Part shown: positions 9,294 through 18,904 of the stretch, piece by piece | How the letters are laid out: every line of letters starts with the position of its first letter | How positions within the stretch are numbered: the first letter of the stretch is position 1 | DNA from: Pedobacter sp. MC2016-24 | Lineage (GTDB): Bacteria > Bacteroidota > Bacteroidia > Sphingobacteriales > Sphingobacteriaceae | Assembly (NCBI RefSeq): GCF_015223055.1 | Contig: NZ_JADFBX010000014.1 | Location: forward strand, 1 to 64,000 | Length of the DNA stretch: 64,000 nucleotides | Reading direction: 5' to 3' | Program-made: the position numbers and the translations under genes | The notes under the pieces: generated by a model | Told to the model about the DNA's origin: nothing | What the model saw: the letters and a program-made list of their open reading frames with translations, nothing else | Databases searched by the model: none

Positions 9294-9390
9294 ATCTCTC
9301 CTTTTATCAAATAAAATACTGTTGTTCTAGGAGTAAAGAAAATTAATCTATAAGTTCGGAAATAATTCATATCGATCTGAAGACCTGTTC

Positions 9391-9954
9391 ATGAAAGAAG
9401 ATTATAAATTACTTACAGATGCGCAGCTTACTGACAAGCTTGATCAGCGGGACCATGACGCATTTGAAGAAATTTATAGACGTTACTGGCCGGTATTATA
9501 TAATTTTGCCAGAAAAATGCTTCAAGATAATGAGCAGGCAAAAGACATTGTGCAAGACGCTTTTACAAAACTATATGCTCAGATTGGGATTCTGAATTTT
9601 CAGGAGGTCAAAATAGCTCCTTATCTGTATACACTGATTCGAAATGCTGTTATTACCTTGGCTAATCGTAATAAACTAAAAATTAACTATATCGCCAGTT
9701 TCCGGAAGTACCTAAATGCTGGTGAATTTGTAACTGACAATCAGGTTCTGGAAAATGATATGCAACGACAAATAGATCGGGAAATCGCCAGTTTGCCACC
9801 TAAAATGCGCGAGATATTTGAGTTAAGCCGTAAAGCCAATCTTAGTAGGAAGGAAATTGCAGAAAGTACACAATTATCTGAGGAGACTGTAAAAAAGCAA
9901 ATCTATAATGCACTTAAAATATTACGTAGTAAATTAAAGGCCTACTTTTTTTAA
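9391..9954 (+). CDS. ECF-family RNA polymerase sigma factor (FecI-like)
   Basis: A 187-residue extracytoplasmic-function sigma factor. Region 2 runs through YRRYWPVLYNFARKML and DIVQDAFTKLYAQ (about residues 28-70). Region 4 is the C-terminal helix-turn-helix starting at SLPPKMREIFELSR (about 133-187). A FecR anti-sigma gene follows 84 bp downstream, then susC with an STN domain. This is the standard order for a cell-surface signalling relay in which substrate binding to the TonB-dependent receptor frees the sigma factor to transcribe the locus. No exact TAnnTTTG promoter was seen upstream; TAAGTTCG near 9351 is one mismatch away. Confidence 0.92.
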   Translation: MKEDYKLLTDAQLTDKLDQRDHDAFEEIYRRYWPVLYNFARKMLQDNEQAKDIVQDAFTKLYAQIGILNFQEVKIAPYLYTLIRNAVITLANRNKLKINYIASFRKYLNAGEFVTDNQVLENDMQRQIDREIASLPPKMREIFELSRKANLSRKEIAESTQLSEETVKKQIYNALKILRSKLKAYFF

Positions 9955-10038
9955 AATAATTAATTTTCTGCTACCCCTTTTGAACAAGCTGTTAGTTATA
10001 CTATTATTACGAAAGTATTTTTTAATTGCCATGGCATC

Positions 10039-11187
10039 ATGACGGAACAGGAAGTAAAAAAATTGTTAATTAAGTATGAAAGGAATGAATGTACTCCAGC
10101 TGAAAAAAAAATGGTAGATGGTTGGTATATTCAAACATTGGATTCGAAAGAATTTCCTGAAGGTAAACTAGATTTAGAGACCATTGGAAAAGAAATGTGG
10201 AATCAGATGGATCTTACTGTTTTTCAATATGAGCGCAAAATCATCAAACTGTGGACACGAATTTCGGTTGTTGCGGCAGCGGTGGTCGCAACGGTTATTG
10301 TCGGACTTTGGTTGTTTTCCGATAGCCAGGTTGTAAATCGTCATTCTCAAACCGTATGGCAAAACGATATATCTCCAGGGAGAAACAAAGCAACCCTTAT
10401 GTTGGATAATGGCAAAACCATTAGTCTGAGTGATGCGCAGACCGGGGTAGTGGTTGGAACCAATTTGAAATACAATGACGGAACTGTATTAGATGAATCA
10501 TTGCGTTTTGCAATCCTTACCGCAGCTACTCCCCGGGGCGGAACTTATCAAATTACGTTACAGGACGGAACCAAAGTTTGGCTAAATGCAGAAAGTACTT
10601 TGAAGTTTCCTTCCAGTTTTACAGGGTCCGGGCAACGTCAAGTTATATTAAAAGGGGAAGCTTATTTTGAGGTAACTAAAAATAAAACCAAGCCTTTTAT
10701 TGTCGTGAGTAAAGGTCAGCAAGTTGAAGTTCTTGGCACACACTTTAACATCAATGCTTACGATGATGAAATTAGCACTAAAACAACACTTTTAGAAGGT
10801 TCTGTGCGCGTTTCGCAATTGAGGAAAGGTATTCACGATACAATAACAGGACAAAATATTCGGCAATCTTTTGGTACAGTATTAAAACCAAATGAGCAGT
10901 CCATCATTTCAAATGATCAGGTCAGTACAAAATCTGTAGATGTTGATGATGCCATAGATTGGAAAAATGGAGAATTTGTATGTAAAAATGAGCCTTTGAA
11001 CAGTATCATGAGGAAAATTTCGCGTTGGTATGATGTAGATGTTATTTATGCACACCCGGAGCTTAAAACGCTAACTTTCAGCGGATCACTCTCTCGTTAT
11101 GATAAGGTTTCCGGGGTTTTAAGTGCCTTGGAACAAGCAGGAACTATAAGGTTCAAATTGGAAGGCAGAAAAATTCAAGTATTATAA
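10039..11187 (+). CDS. FecR-family anti-sigma factor
   Basis: A 382-residue inner-membrane anti-sigma regulator. The cytosolic N-terminal part (1-74) would hold the sigma factor. One transmembrane helix spans about 75-93. The periplasmic FecR domain begins around residue 160 (TPRGGTYQITLQDGTKVWLN) and includes GEAYFEVTKNKTKPFIV. A DUF4974-like C-terminal domain (about 310-382) is expected to contact the STN domain of SusC. It follows its sigma factor in the same direction and is separated from susC by a 184-bp leader with stem-loops. Confidence 0.93.
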   Translation: MTEQEVKKLLIKYERNECTPAEKKMVDGWYIQTLDSKEFPEGKLDLETIGKEMWNQMDLTVFQYERKIIKLWTRISVVAAAVVATVIVGLWLFSDSQVVNRHSQTVWQNDISPGRNKATLMLDNGKTISLSDAQTGVVVGTNLKYNDGTVLDESLRFAILTAATPRGGTYQITLQDGTKVWLNAESTLKFPSSFTGSGQRQVILKGEAYFEVTKNKTKPFIVVSKGQQVEVLGTHFNINAYDDEISTKTTLLEGSVRVSQLRKGIHDTITGQNIRQSFGTVLKPNEQSIISNDQVSTKSVDVDDAIDWKNGEFVCKNEPLNSIMRKISRWYDVDVIYAHPELKTLTFSGSLSRYDKVSGVLSALEQAGTIRFKLEGRKIQVL

Positions 11188-11254
11188 ATATATAACCCTA
11201 AATCTAAGTCCATGTAGCATAACTATCCTAAACTTGTACAGGTAGGCTTAAAAA

Positions 11255-11320
11255 GCCGGAAAGTGGTGGAACACAATCCGGCAGCAGCTTGAGCAAACCT
11301 TTTCTATCGGTTAATACCGA
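11255..11320 (+). other. Stem-loops in the fecR-susC leader (locus 1)
   Basis: GCCGGA (11255-11260) pairs with TCCGGC (11277-11282) across a 16-base loop, and TCGGT (11307-11311) pairs with ACCGA (11316-11320). There is no T-run, so it does not look like a simple terminator. The second FecR-SusC locus has a comparable stem-loop in the same place, which suggests a regulatory or RNA-processing leader for susC. Confidence 0.5.
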
Positions 11321-11371
11321 AGGAATAAAATAGACCAACTATTCACGATCAACTCAAACCATGTCAAAAGT

Positions 11372-14300
11372 ATGAATAAAAATGCTTTTAATTCGGGTAT
11401 GCCGCAATTTAGGCTACCTGCTAAACTATTGTTAATTATGAGGCTCACAACTTTCATAATCATCTTAACCCTCGCGCAAGTGAGTGCAGCCACCTTTGCA
11501 CAGCGGCTCAGCTACATCAAAAATGCTGCGAGTTTAACCGAAATTTTTACTCAAATCAGGAAACAGACAGGATATCATGTGTTTTATGCAGACGAAAAAG
11601 TCGATGTAGGGAGAAAATTGAACGTCGATTTTAGAGACGTAAGTTTAAAGAGCGTCATGGATCTGGTGATAAAAGGGCAACCATTGGAATATACTATAGA
11701 TTCAAAAAACATCATTATTAAACCCCGAGAAGCCTCCATCCTCGATAAAGTTATCGATCTTTTCAAGACCATTGATGTCAGAGGTAGAGTAACAGATGAA
11801 AACGGAAAGCCTCTTGCCGGAGCTACAGTTTTTTTGTTACCTAATGGAGAAGATATGGATGCGATTAAAGCGGATGGGCCTGTTATTATGGCTAGAAAAT
11901 TCAAAGCAGTTGCATTTACAAATCTGGCGGGAGAGTTTTTAATCAAGAATATAGAAGAAAATGCGTACCTCGTTTTTTCTTATGTCGGTTTTACGCCACA
12001 GCGCATACAAGCTAGTAAAGAGATGGGACTAATAAAAATGGAGATGCATTCAGGAAAGCTGACCGAGATAAATGTTACCATAAATACGGGGTACCAGACG
12101 CTATCAAAAGAGCGAAGCGCTGGAGCTTTTGCTAAGCCAGATATGCTTATTATAGAAAATCGGACAGGGAGCATGAATATTTTGCAGCGTCTGGATGGAT
12201 TAGTTGCTGGTTTAACGATAAATAATGCGCCGAATGCCGCCCAACATCCCCTGCTGGTACGTGGATTGAATACTGTAGGGTTGATTGATCAAATGGGAAT
12301 TTCCTCTGGCACCAGTAGAAATCCGTTGTTTGTAGTCGACGGAATCGCTATGGAAGATGTGTCTACCGTTAATCCGCAGGATGTGGCCGACATTACAGTA
12401 TTGAAAGATGCTACTGCCGCCTCTATATGGGGCGCGAGAGCTTCTAATGGGGTAATTGTAATTGTAACGAAAAGGGGGGGGCATAGTGAAAAGGTAAAAA
12501 TCAATTATGATGCCTTTATTAATTTTCAAGGCAGGCCTGATCTCGATTACTTTCGTACACTAAATAGTCAGCAGTTTATTCAAGCTGCTATTGATGTCTT
12601 TGATCCTGTACTGAATCCTTGGCCCACTGTTTCTAGTTTCTCCTCCATTGTTGGAAGTGGCGTTGCGCCACACGAAAGGATCCAATACGACCTATCGAGG
12701 GGGCTGATTACAGCGGATAAGGCCAGGGCTGGTCTGGATAGCCTGGCTGGTCTAAACAACCGGCAGCAGATTAGAGACCTGTGGTACAGAAATGCTTCGT
12801 TAATGAACCACACCGTATCTTTATCAGCGGGTACAGGCAAATATGCATTTTATGGTTCTGCTGCATATACAAATGCTGTAAGTAATCGTCCCGGTGAGCA
12901 GAATAATAGTTATAAAATTAATTTTAGGCAGGACTTTTCACTGGGCAAAGCCATCCAACTCAATCTAATTACTGACATGACGAAAGGCGTAACTGCAGCT
13001 GCCCGCAATGTTGAAATAGATTATAATTTTTATCCGTATCAAATGTTCAGAGATGCTGCTGGAAATAATCTTTTTATGCCTTATATGGGAATTTTGAGCG
13101 ATGAGGTTCGTATTGATTTTGAAAGCCGGAGCCGTATTAATTTAAATTACAATCCACTTGATGAATTCAATTATGGGTATACTAAAAGCAACAGTTTTTT
13201 GAGTCGTAATGTATTGGGCTTAAATGTTAAATTACTTCAAGGATTAAAATTTGAGGGAACCTATGGTTTTGTTAAAGGTAATAGAAAGACTGATAATTAT
13301 GAAGATACTAAAAGTTATAAAGTAAGAAGTGAATTGGTGCAGTTTACAGTAGCTCCAACTACCGCTTCTACACCAGCATATTATTTGCCCAATAATGGCG
13401 GAAGATATAGTGTTAACAATCTAAATCAACAATATTGGACCATCAGGAACCAGTTGAGCTATAACAATAGCTGGAGTAATGACGGCCATCAGTTAAGTTT
13501 GTTGTTGGGGCAGGAAGCGCAGGAACAGTTGGAAACCGGTAACGGAAGTGTAGTGAGGGGATATAGTGATTTATTGCAGGCTTTTGGTGCTGTAGATTAT
13601 GCCACTCTAGGTGTAACTGGCGTAGCGAATCCAGTCATGCCAAATAATATAGGAAGAAGCTTGCTCAGTAACGATGTCTTTAGTCAGTTTGAGCGGTTAA
13701 CCCGGTTCTCGTCCTATTATTCGAACCTGGCCTACACTTATAATAGAAAATATGCCCTTAATGCAAGTTTACGCATTGATAAGAGTAATCTTTTTGGATT
13801 AGATAGGTCGGCTCAAAACAAGCCCGTATGGAGTTTGGGCGGAAAGTGGACAATAAGTTCGGAATATTTTATGAAAAACCTGATCTGGTTAGGCCACCTT
13901 GCTTTAAGGGGTACTTATGGTTTAACAGGAAATTCTCCTGCTCCAGGAACTGCCGCCTCTTATGACATTTTGGCTACGCAAAGAAGTGGTTTTTTACCAG
14001 GTGGTGCAGGATTACGCGTTGTTACACCGTCCAATACTAAATTAACCTGGGAAAGTACGAGGAACATTGATATTGGGATTGATTTTGGCTTATTTAATAA
14101 CCGCTTTAGTGGTTCGATTGATTGGTATCAGAAAAAAACAAGTAATCTACTGGGCAATTTACCTACCAATACCTTCACCGGATATGCAAGCATAGTCGGA
14201 AATATGGGCGACTTAGAGAACAAAGGGATAGAACTCAGTTTAAATTCGCTGAACATCCGCAAAGGCGCTTTCAGGTGGAACACAATGTTGAATATTGCTT

Positions 14301-15085
14301 ATAACAAAAACACAATTACAAAATTGAATCTCGGCGCACCAATTACCACAGCCAGAAGTCAGGTAAAACAACAATATGCAGAGAATTATCCAGCCTTTAC
14401 CGTATTTGCCTACAAATTTGCCGGATTAGATAATTTAGGAGACCCACAGATTAAGCTGGCAGACGGATCGATCATCAAAACGCCAAATGCAGGTAAGATT
14501 TCTGATGTTATTTTTAAGGGTACTTATCAGCCAGTATGGAGTGGCGGTTTAACGAATACATTTAACTACAGAAATTTTAGTCTGACTGCAAATGCCATAT
14601 TTAACCTTGGTCATGTGATGCGTAAAGACGTCAATCAGCTTTATTCGGGTAGGATTACGCATAGAAATGTTGAATCACTGAGTACGGCTAAAGGCTTTAC
14701 GGGCGGAGATCCTCATGCTGATTTCGCCAACCGTTGGAAGCAGTCTGGAGATGAGCTACAGACTAACATTCCATCTTACTTATCCAATTCTTCGTTGAGT
14801 GAGACGCGTAGGGATATTGAGTACTATACCTACGCTGACATCAACGTGGTAAGTGCTTCGTTTGTTAAATTGAGAGACATTACACTGGCCTATAGTCTGC
14901 CGGAATTGTTGGTTAGAAAGCTACAGGCAGATCAGGTTACTTTTCGAATACAAGTGTCCAACCTGATGCTGTGGAAGGCAAATAGAGATGGCATCGATCC
15001 AGAATATATGAATGCAATTTATGGTACCAGAAGTGTCCTGGCTAACCAGGGAGCAGTATCATTAGGACTAAACGTGAAATTCTAA
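11372..15085 (+). CDS. SusC/RagA-type TonB-dependent transporter with STN signalling domain
   Basis: A 1237-residue outer-membrane importer. A hydrophobic signal segment starts at MRLTTFIIILTLAQVSAAT (residue 23), preceded by a 22-residue extension. An STN domain follows (about 50-118), which is the part that touches FecR. Next come a carboxypeptidase-regulatory-like domain (VRGRVTDENGKPLAGATV, about 133-220), a TonB plug (about 235-350, with DITVLKDATAASIWGARAS), and the beta-barrel to the C-terminus. It acts with the SusD 11 bp downstream and takes energy from TonB-ExbBD. STN plus the upstream sigma/FecR pair means it is both transporter and sensor. The substrate cannot be deduced. An internal ATG at 11438 would give a standard signal peptide directly. 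Confidence 0.93.
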   Translation: MNKNAFNSGMPQFRLPAKLLLIMRLTTFIIILTLAQVSAATFAQRLSYIKNAASLTEIFTQIRKQTGYHVFYADEKVDVGRKLNVDFRDVSLKSVMDLVIKGQPLEYTIDSKNIIIKPREASILDKVIDLFKTIDVRGRVTDENGKPLAGATVFLLPNGEDMDAIKADGPVIMARKFKAVAFTNLAGEFLIKNIEENAYLVFSYVGFTPQRIQASKEMGLIKMEMHSGKLTEINVTINTGYQTLSKERSAGAFAKPDMLIIENRTGSMNILQRLDGLVAGLTINNAPNAAQHPLLVRGLNTVGLIDQMGISSGTSRNPLFVVDGIAMEDVSTVNPQDVADITVLKDATAASIWGARASNGVIVIVTKRGGHSEKVKINYDAFINFQGRPDLDYFRTLNSQQFIQAAIDVFDPVLNPWPTVSSFSSIVGSGVAPHERIQYDLSRGLITADKARAGLDSLAGLNNRQQIRDLWYRNASLMNHTVSLSAGTGKYAFYGSAAYTNAVSNRPGEQNNSYKINFRQDFSLGKAIQLNLITDMTKGVTAAARNVEIDYNFYPYQMFRDAAGNNLFMPYMGILSDEVRIDFESRSRINLNYNPLDEFNYGYTKSNSFLSRNVLGLNVKLLQGLKFEGTYGFVKGNRKTDNYEDTKSYKVRSELVQFTVAPTTASTPAYYLPNNGGRYSVNNLNQQYWTIRNQLSYNNSWSNDGHQLSLLLGQEAQEQLETGNGSVVRGYSDLLQAFGAVDYATLGVTGVANPVMPNNIGRSLLSNDVFSQFERLTRFSSYYSNLAYTYNRKYALNASLRIDKSNLFGLDRSAQNKPVWSLGGKWTISSEYFMKNLIWLGHLALRGTYGLTGNSPAPGTAASYDILATQRSGFLPGGAGLRVVTPSNTKLTWESTRNIDIGIDFGLFNNRFSGSIDWYQKKTSNLLGNLPTNTFTGYASIVGNMGDLENKGIELSLNSLNIRKGAFRWNTMLNIAYNKNTITKLNLGAPITTARSQVKQQYAENYPAFTVFAYKFAGLDNLGDPQIKLADGSIIKTPNAGKISDVIFKGTYQPVWSGGLTNTFNYRNFSLTANAIFNLGHVMRKDVNQLYSGRITHRNVESLSTAKGFTGGDPHADFANRWKQSGDELQTNIPSYLSNSSLSETRRDIEYYTYADINVVSASFVKLRDITLAYSLPELLVRKLQADQVTFRIQVSNLMLWKANRDGIDPEYMNAIYGTRSVLANQGAVSLGLNVKF

Positions 15086-15096
15086 TTCCAACACAA

Positions 15097-16539
15097 ATGA
15101 AAACTATATATAAACCAAACTGGAGTATGGTATTGATGCTGACTTGTGCATTAATCTGCTCTTGTAAGAAAACTTTCCTGGAGGTAACACCAAAAGGTAA
15201 ATTAATCGCCCAAAAAGTAGCAGATTATAATTTATTGCTCAGCAATCTGGACTTTGTAAATATTGTTGCAAATGCACAGGTGCCTATGGGTGATGAAGTA
15301 GCTGCTATAGAACCCTTTTTTAGTGGAGCAGATTTAAAAACCCAAAGACTTTTTCGTTGGGAAGATCCCGTTTACGAACCTAATGAGGATGCTGCTGAGA
15401 TGAAAGTTCCACTTCAGAATATCTATACTTACAATAAGATCATCAATGAAGTTCCTGCAGCAATAGATGGTACAGAACAGGAAAAGTTGGCTATACAAGC
15501 CGAAGCGATGGCAGGACGAGCATGGACGTATTTTTTGCTAATCAACTATTTTGGTAAGCCTTATCACACCAAAAATTCTGTCAATGATCCAGGCTTCCCG
15601 ATTGTAAAACAAAATGATGTGACGAGAACTAAGTTTGAACGGGCTACGGTGAAGGAAGTGTATGATTTTATAGTGAGCGATCTGACTACTGCGATTCCAA
15701 ACCTACCAGCGAAAACAACGCATCGTTTAAGGATGTCCAGAGCTGCTGCGGAAGGATTACTGGCCAAAGTATATGTATTTATGGCGAAATTTAATGAAGC
15801 TTTACCACTTTTGAACGCTGCGTTCACTGATATCGGAAATTCGGTTATTCCCTTACGTTTATACGATTACAATATAACTTTTGGCCCGGGTGGAATCTTC
15901 ATGCCTATCGGTCTTTTTGGGCCTTCGTATCCAACGATCCCCAATAACGAAGAAAATGTATTTGGCAAGCAAGCGGCAGATAGTTGGACTTTTATCAATA
16001 ATGAGTTGGTAGTCACGAAGCAAACAGCAGATTTATATGTTACTTCAGACCTGCGCCTGAAGTGCTATTCCATCAATGCTTATTCCGGCCCAGTTTACCC
16101 GAACGGTTTATTGCGGAGGATAGGCCCTAATAGTATACAAATGGGAGTTGTTTTGCCTGATTTGTATTTGTTGAGGGCAGAGTGTAAAGCCAGACTAAAT
16201 GATTTGGCTGGTGCAAAAACTGATTTAGAGAGTTTACGTAGCAAAAGGATGACTCCCGCTAGTTTCGGTGTGCCTACAGCCATTGCAACACAGCAACTGC
16301 CATTGTTAAAGTTTATTATAGAAGAGCGCATCCGCGAATTTGCGCTGCTCGGTTATCGTTGGTTTGACATGAGGCGATTGTCCGTAGATCCTCTTTTTAA
16401 TGGCATTGTATATACCCATACTTTATATACTGAAGCGGGTGCTGTAGCAAGTATTTATACTCTGAAGCCGGATCGTTTTACCTTGAAGTTTTCGCAAAAG
16501 GTAATTGACGAAAATCCAGGTATGCAAAACAATCCCTAA
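15097..16539 (+). CDS. SusD/RagB-type substrate-binding lipoprotein
   Basis: A 480-residue surface lipoprotein that forms the lid of the SusC channel. Its N-terminus has a hydrophobic stretch ending in a lipobox-like ALICSC at about residues 18-23. The sequence shows SusD features: TPR-like helices (for example AEGLLAKVYVFMAKFNEALP) and the C-terminal EERIREFALLGYRWFDMRRL signature. It starts 11 bp after susC and is certainly co-transcribed. No glycoside hydrolase, sulfatase or peptidase gene follows, which is unusual for a polysaccharide locus, so the cargo may not be a glycan. Confidence 0.92.
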   Translation: MKTIYKPNWSMVLMLTCALICSCKKTFLEVTPKGKLIAQKVADYNLLLSNLDFVNIVANAQVPMGDEVAAIEPFFSGADLKTQRLFRWEDPVYEPNEDAAEMKVPLQNIYTYNKIINEVPAAIDGTEQEKLAIQAEAMAGRAWTYFLLINYFGKPYHTKNSVNDPGFPIVKQNDVTRTKFERATVKEVYDFIVSDLTTAIPNLPAKTTHRLRMSRAAAEGLLAKVYVFMAKFNEALPLLNAAFTDIGNSVIPLRLYDYNITFGPGGIFMPIGLFGPSYPTIPNNEENVFGKQAADSWTFINNELVVTKQTADLYVTSDLRLKCYSINAYSGPVYPNGLLRRIGPNSIQMGVVLPDLYLLRAECKARLNDLAGAKTDLESLRSKRMTPASFGVPTAIATQQLPLLKFIIEERIREFALLGYRWFDMRRLSVDPLFNGIVYTHTLYTEAGAVASIYTLKPDRFTLKFSQKVIDENPGMQNNP

Positions 16540-16579
16540 TCAATTTAACCCTATTCTTTATCCATTATTTTAAATAGAT

Positions 16580-17701
16580 ATGTTAAGAAAATTATTTACT
16601 GCAGTATGTGCTCTTTTGGCTTTTTCTGCAAATGCACAGCATAGTTTTTTTCTAAAAGGAAATCTTGCAGGTGCCAAAGACGGACAAAAAGTAATGCTGA
16701 ATTACCTTTCTGGCGAAAAGATTGTCAAGGACTCTGCTATCGTGAAAAATGGTAGTTTTTTATTAAAAGGTGAAGTGAAAGAGCCTGTAAAAGCGAATAT
16801 TGTACTAAAGGCTCTGGTAGAAGATCGAGAACCCAGAACGAAAATGAAAGCCTTAGATGAGCAGGAATTCTTTCTGGAAAATGGCAACTTTAATATTGAA
16901 GGAGCAAATGTTAAAACAGCCCTAATTAAAGGAGGGGTGGTACAAGGAGATTACCTGATTTTGAAATCACAATTAAAGCCTTTGAAAGATAAAATGGAAC
17001 CGCTTAGTAAAAAAATGCTTCAGTATTTTGAGGATAAGAATGATAAAGCCAGGGATGAGCTTTTTCCACAGTTAAGGGCGGTACGTTTGCAAATGAACAA
17101 GGTAGAAGATGATTTTATTTATCAGCATCCTGATTCCTATGTCAGTTTTAACCTCATTAGCACAAGAAGCGCGGTAATAGATCCGAAAAAGTTCGAACCA
17201 TTATTTAATGCGCTTAGTCCAGGTATGCGAAATTCTCAAAAAGGAAAGAATTTAGCCGCAAGATTAAGCGCTGCAAAAAAAATCGACCTGGGCCAACCTG
17301 CAATGGACTTTGTTCAGAACAATACAGAAGGTAAGCCGATCTCTTTATCTTCATTTAAGGGCAGTTACGTACTGATCGATTTTTGGGCAAGCTGGTGTGG
17401 CCCCTGCAGGGCAGAGAATCCAAATGTGGTCAAAGCTTATCAAAAGTTTAAAAATAGAAATTTTGAAATCATTGCGGTTTCTTTGGATGACAATAAGGAG
17501 GCTTGGTTAAAGGCTATTCAAGTTGATGGTTTACCATGGATACACGTGAGCGATTTGAAAGGCTGGAAAAACTCAGTTGCCGATTTATATGATATAAAAG
17601 CCGTACCTCAGAACTTCCTCATAGCACCTGATGGAACTATCCTTGCTAAAAATCTTCGTGGCCAAGATTTAGAAAAGGAACTCAGCCGATTAATTAAATA
17701 A
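16580..17701 (+). CDS. Exported TlpA-like thiol-disulfide protein with DUF4369-type N-domain
   Basis: A 373-residue periplasmic protein with signal peptide (residues 1-19, ending SANAQ). The N-terminal half (about 22-130) has the pattern of DUF4369, a beta-rich domain common in Bacteroidota. A helical linker follows, then a C-terminal TlpA/redoxin domain with active site WASWCGPCR (cysteines 273 and 276) and cis-proline segment AVPQNF. Such proteins are membrane-side disulfide reductases. It starts 40 bp after susD and is the first of three consecutive thioredoxin-fold genes. Confidence 0.9.
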   Translation: MLRKLFTAVCALLAFSANAQHSFFLKGNLAGAKDGQKVMLNYLSGEKIVKDSAIVKNGSFLLKGEVKEPVKANIVLKALVEDREPRTKMKALDEQEFFLENGNFNIEGANVKTALIKGGVVQGDYLILKSQLKPLKDKMEPLSKKMLQYFEDKNDKARDELFPQLRAVRLQMNKVEDDFIYQHPDSYVSFNLISTRSAVIDPKKFEPLFNALSPGMRNSQKGKNLAARLSAAKKIDLGQPAMDFVQNNTEGKPISLSSFKGSYVLIDFWASWCGPCRAENPNVVKAYQKFKNRNFEIIAVSLDDNKEAWLKAIQVDGLPWIHVSDLKGWKNSVADLYDIKAVPQNFLIAPDGTILAKNLRGQDLEKELSRLIK

Positions 17702-17728
17702 TTGCTCTATTAACCTTAATTCAGAACA

Positions 17729-18889
17729 ATGAAAAGATATTTTTTAATGCTATGCCTTGTGTTTAGCCTAATGACTTGCGCAGCCCAGGATGGGTATACT
17801 ATAAAAGTAAAAATAAGCAATATCAAAAACTATACGCCCTATCTGGCCTATGCAGGTGCAGGTAAATATGTGGTAGATACTAATTATACCATGTTAAACG
17901 GCTGGATGTTGTTTAAAGGTAAAGTGACTGAACCCATGATAGCCAGTTTTGGCGTACGTCGGAACCCGGCCAATTTAATTAAAACCAGTATTGGACTTAT
18001 CCCCGGACCGGCGCTCAATTTCTTCTTAACCAATGAGGAAATCAAAATAGACGGCGATATCAATGCAATCTACCTTGCAAAGGTAGAGGGAGGATTGGCT
18101 AATAAAGAATGGAATATCATCAAGCCCAAACTCAATGGCTTGACGCATAAAAGCTGGATCACATTAAAAAAAGCATTTGAGACATATAAGCCTGGGGATG
18201 ACTCTGTCGTTTTTAAACAGGCAGACAAATTACGTGAGGACAATAATATTCAGGTAGAAAAGCTAAAACTTGATTTTATGAAAAAGTATCCAGGATCGCT
18301 GGTTAGTATGTATTTTCTTTCTGAAATGCAGAATTCTCTTAGTCTTGGAGACTTAAAAAATGAATATGCTAAGTTGGGCAGTGCCCATAAAAATAGTTCC
18401 TTTGCCAAGCTTACGACTGCTAAAATCACCAATATGGATGCTACAGCTATCGGAAAGAAGGCGATTCCGCTCCATAAAAAAGACATCAATGGTAAGGATG
18501 TAAATCTGGAAAGCTTGAAGGGTAAATATGTGCTGCTCGATTTCTGGGGAAGCTGGTGCGGACCATGTCGTTCCTCACATCCATATCTGAAAAAATTGTA
18601 TGCCAGATACAAGACTGATGGATTCGAAATCGTAGGTATTGCACAAGAGCAAAACGACAATTTGGAAAACAACCTGAAGGCCTGGAAAAAAGCAATTGCA
18701 GAGGATGAGATCAGCTGGCTGCAGGTTTTAAATAACGAAGGGATTGATAATTTTAATGCGGTTTATGCTTATGGGGTAACCGCTTTTCCTACTAAAATTT
18801 TACTGGATAAGGCAGGTAATATCATCGCGCGTTATGTTGGAGATGGAGATGAACTTGATTCGAAGTTGAAGTCCATTTTTGGTAAATAG
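17729..18889 (+). CDS. Second exported TlpA-like thiol-disulfide protein
   Basis: A 386-residue protein with the same architecture as its upstream neighbour: export signal, beta-rich DUF4369-like N-terminal domain, helical linker and C-terminal TlpA domain. The active site is WGSWCGPCR (cysteines 277 and 280) and the cis-proline segment is AFPTKIL. The signal ends LMTCAAQ, which could be a signal peptidase I site or a poor lipobox. The two TlpA proteins are clearly related but far diverged, so this is an old duplication. It starts 27 bp after the first TlpA gene, in the same operon. Confidence 0.88.
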   Translation: MKRYFLMLCLVFSLMTCAAQDGYTIKVKISNIKNYTPYLAYAGAGKYVVDTNYTMLNGWMLFKGKVTEPMIASFGVRRNPANLIKTSIGLIPGPALNFFLTNEEIKIDGDINAIYLAKVEGGLANKEWNIIKPKLNGLTHKSWITLKKAFETYKPGDDSVVFKQADKLREDNNIQVEKLKLDFMKKYPGSLVSMYFLSEMQNSLSLGDLKNEYAKLGSAHKNSSFAKLTTAKITNMDATAIGKKAIPLHKKDINGKDVNLESLKGKYVLLDFWGSWCGPCRSSHPYLKKLYARYKTDGFEIVGIAQEQNDNLENNLKAWKKAIAEDEISWLQVLNNEGIDNFNAVYAYGVTAFPTKILLDKAGNIIARYVGDGDELDSKLKSIFGK

Positions 18890-18904
18890 TTATAAGTAAA
18901 TCAG

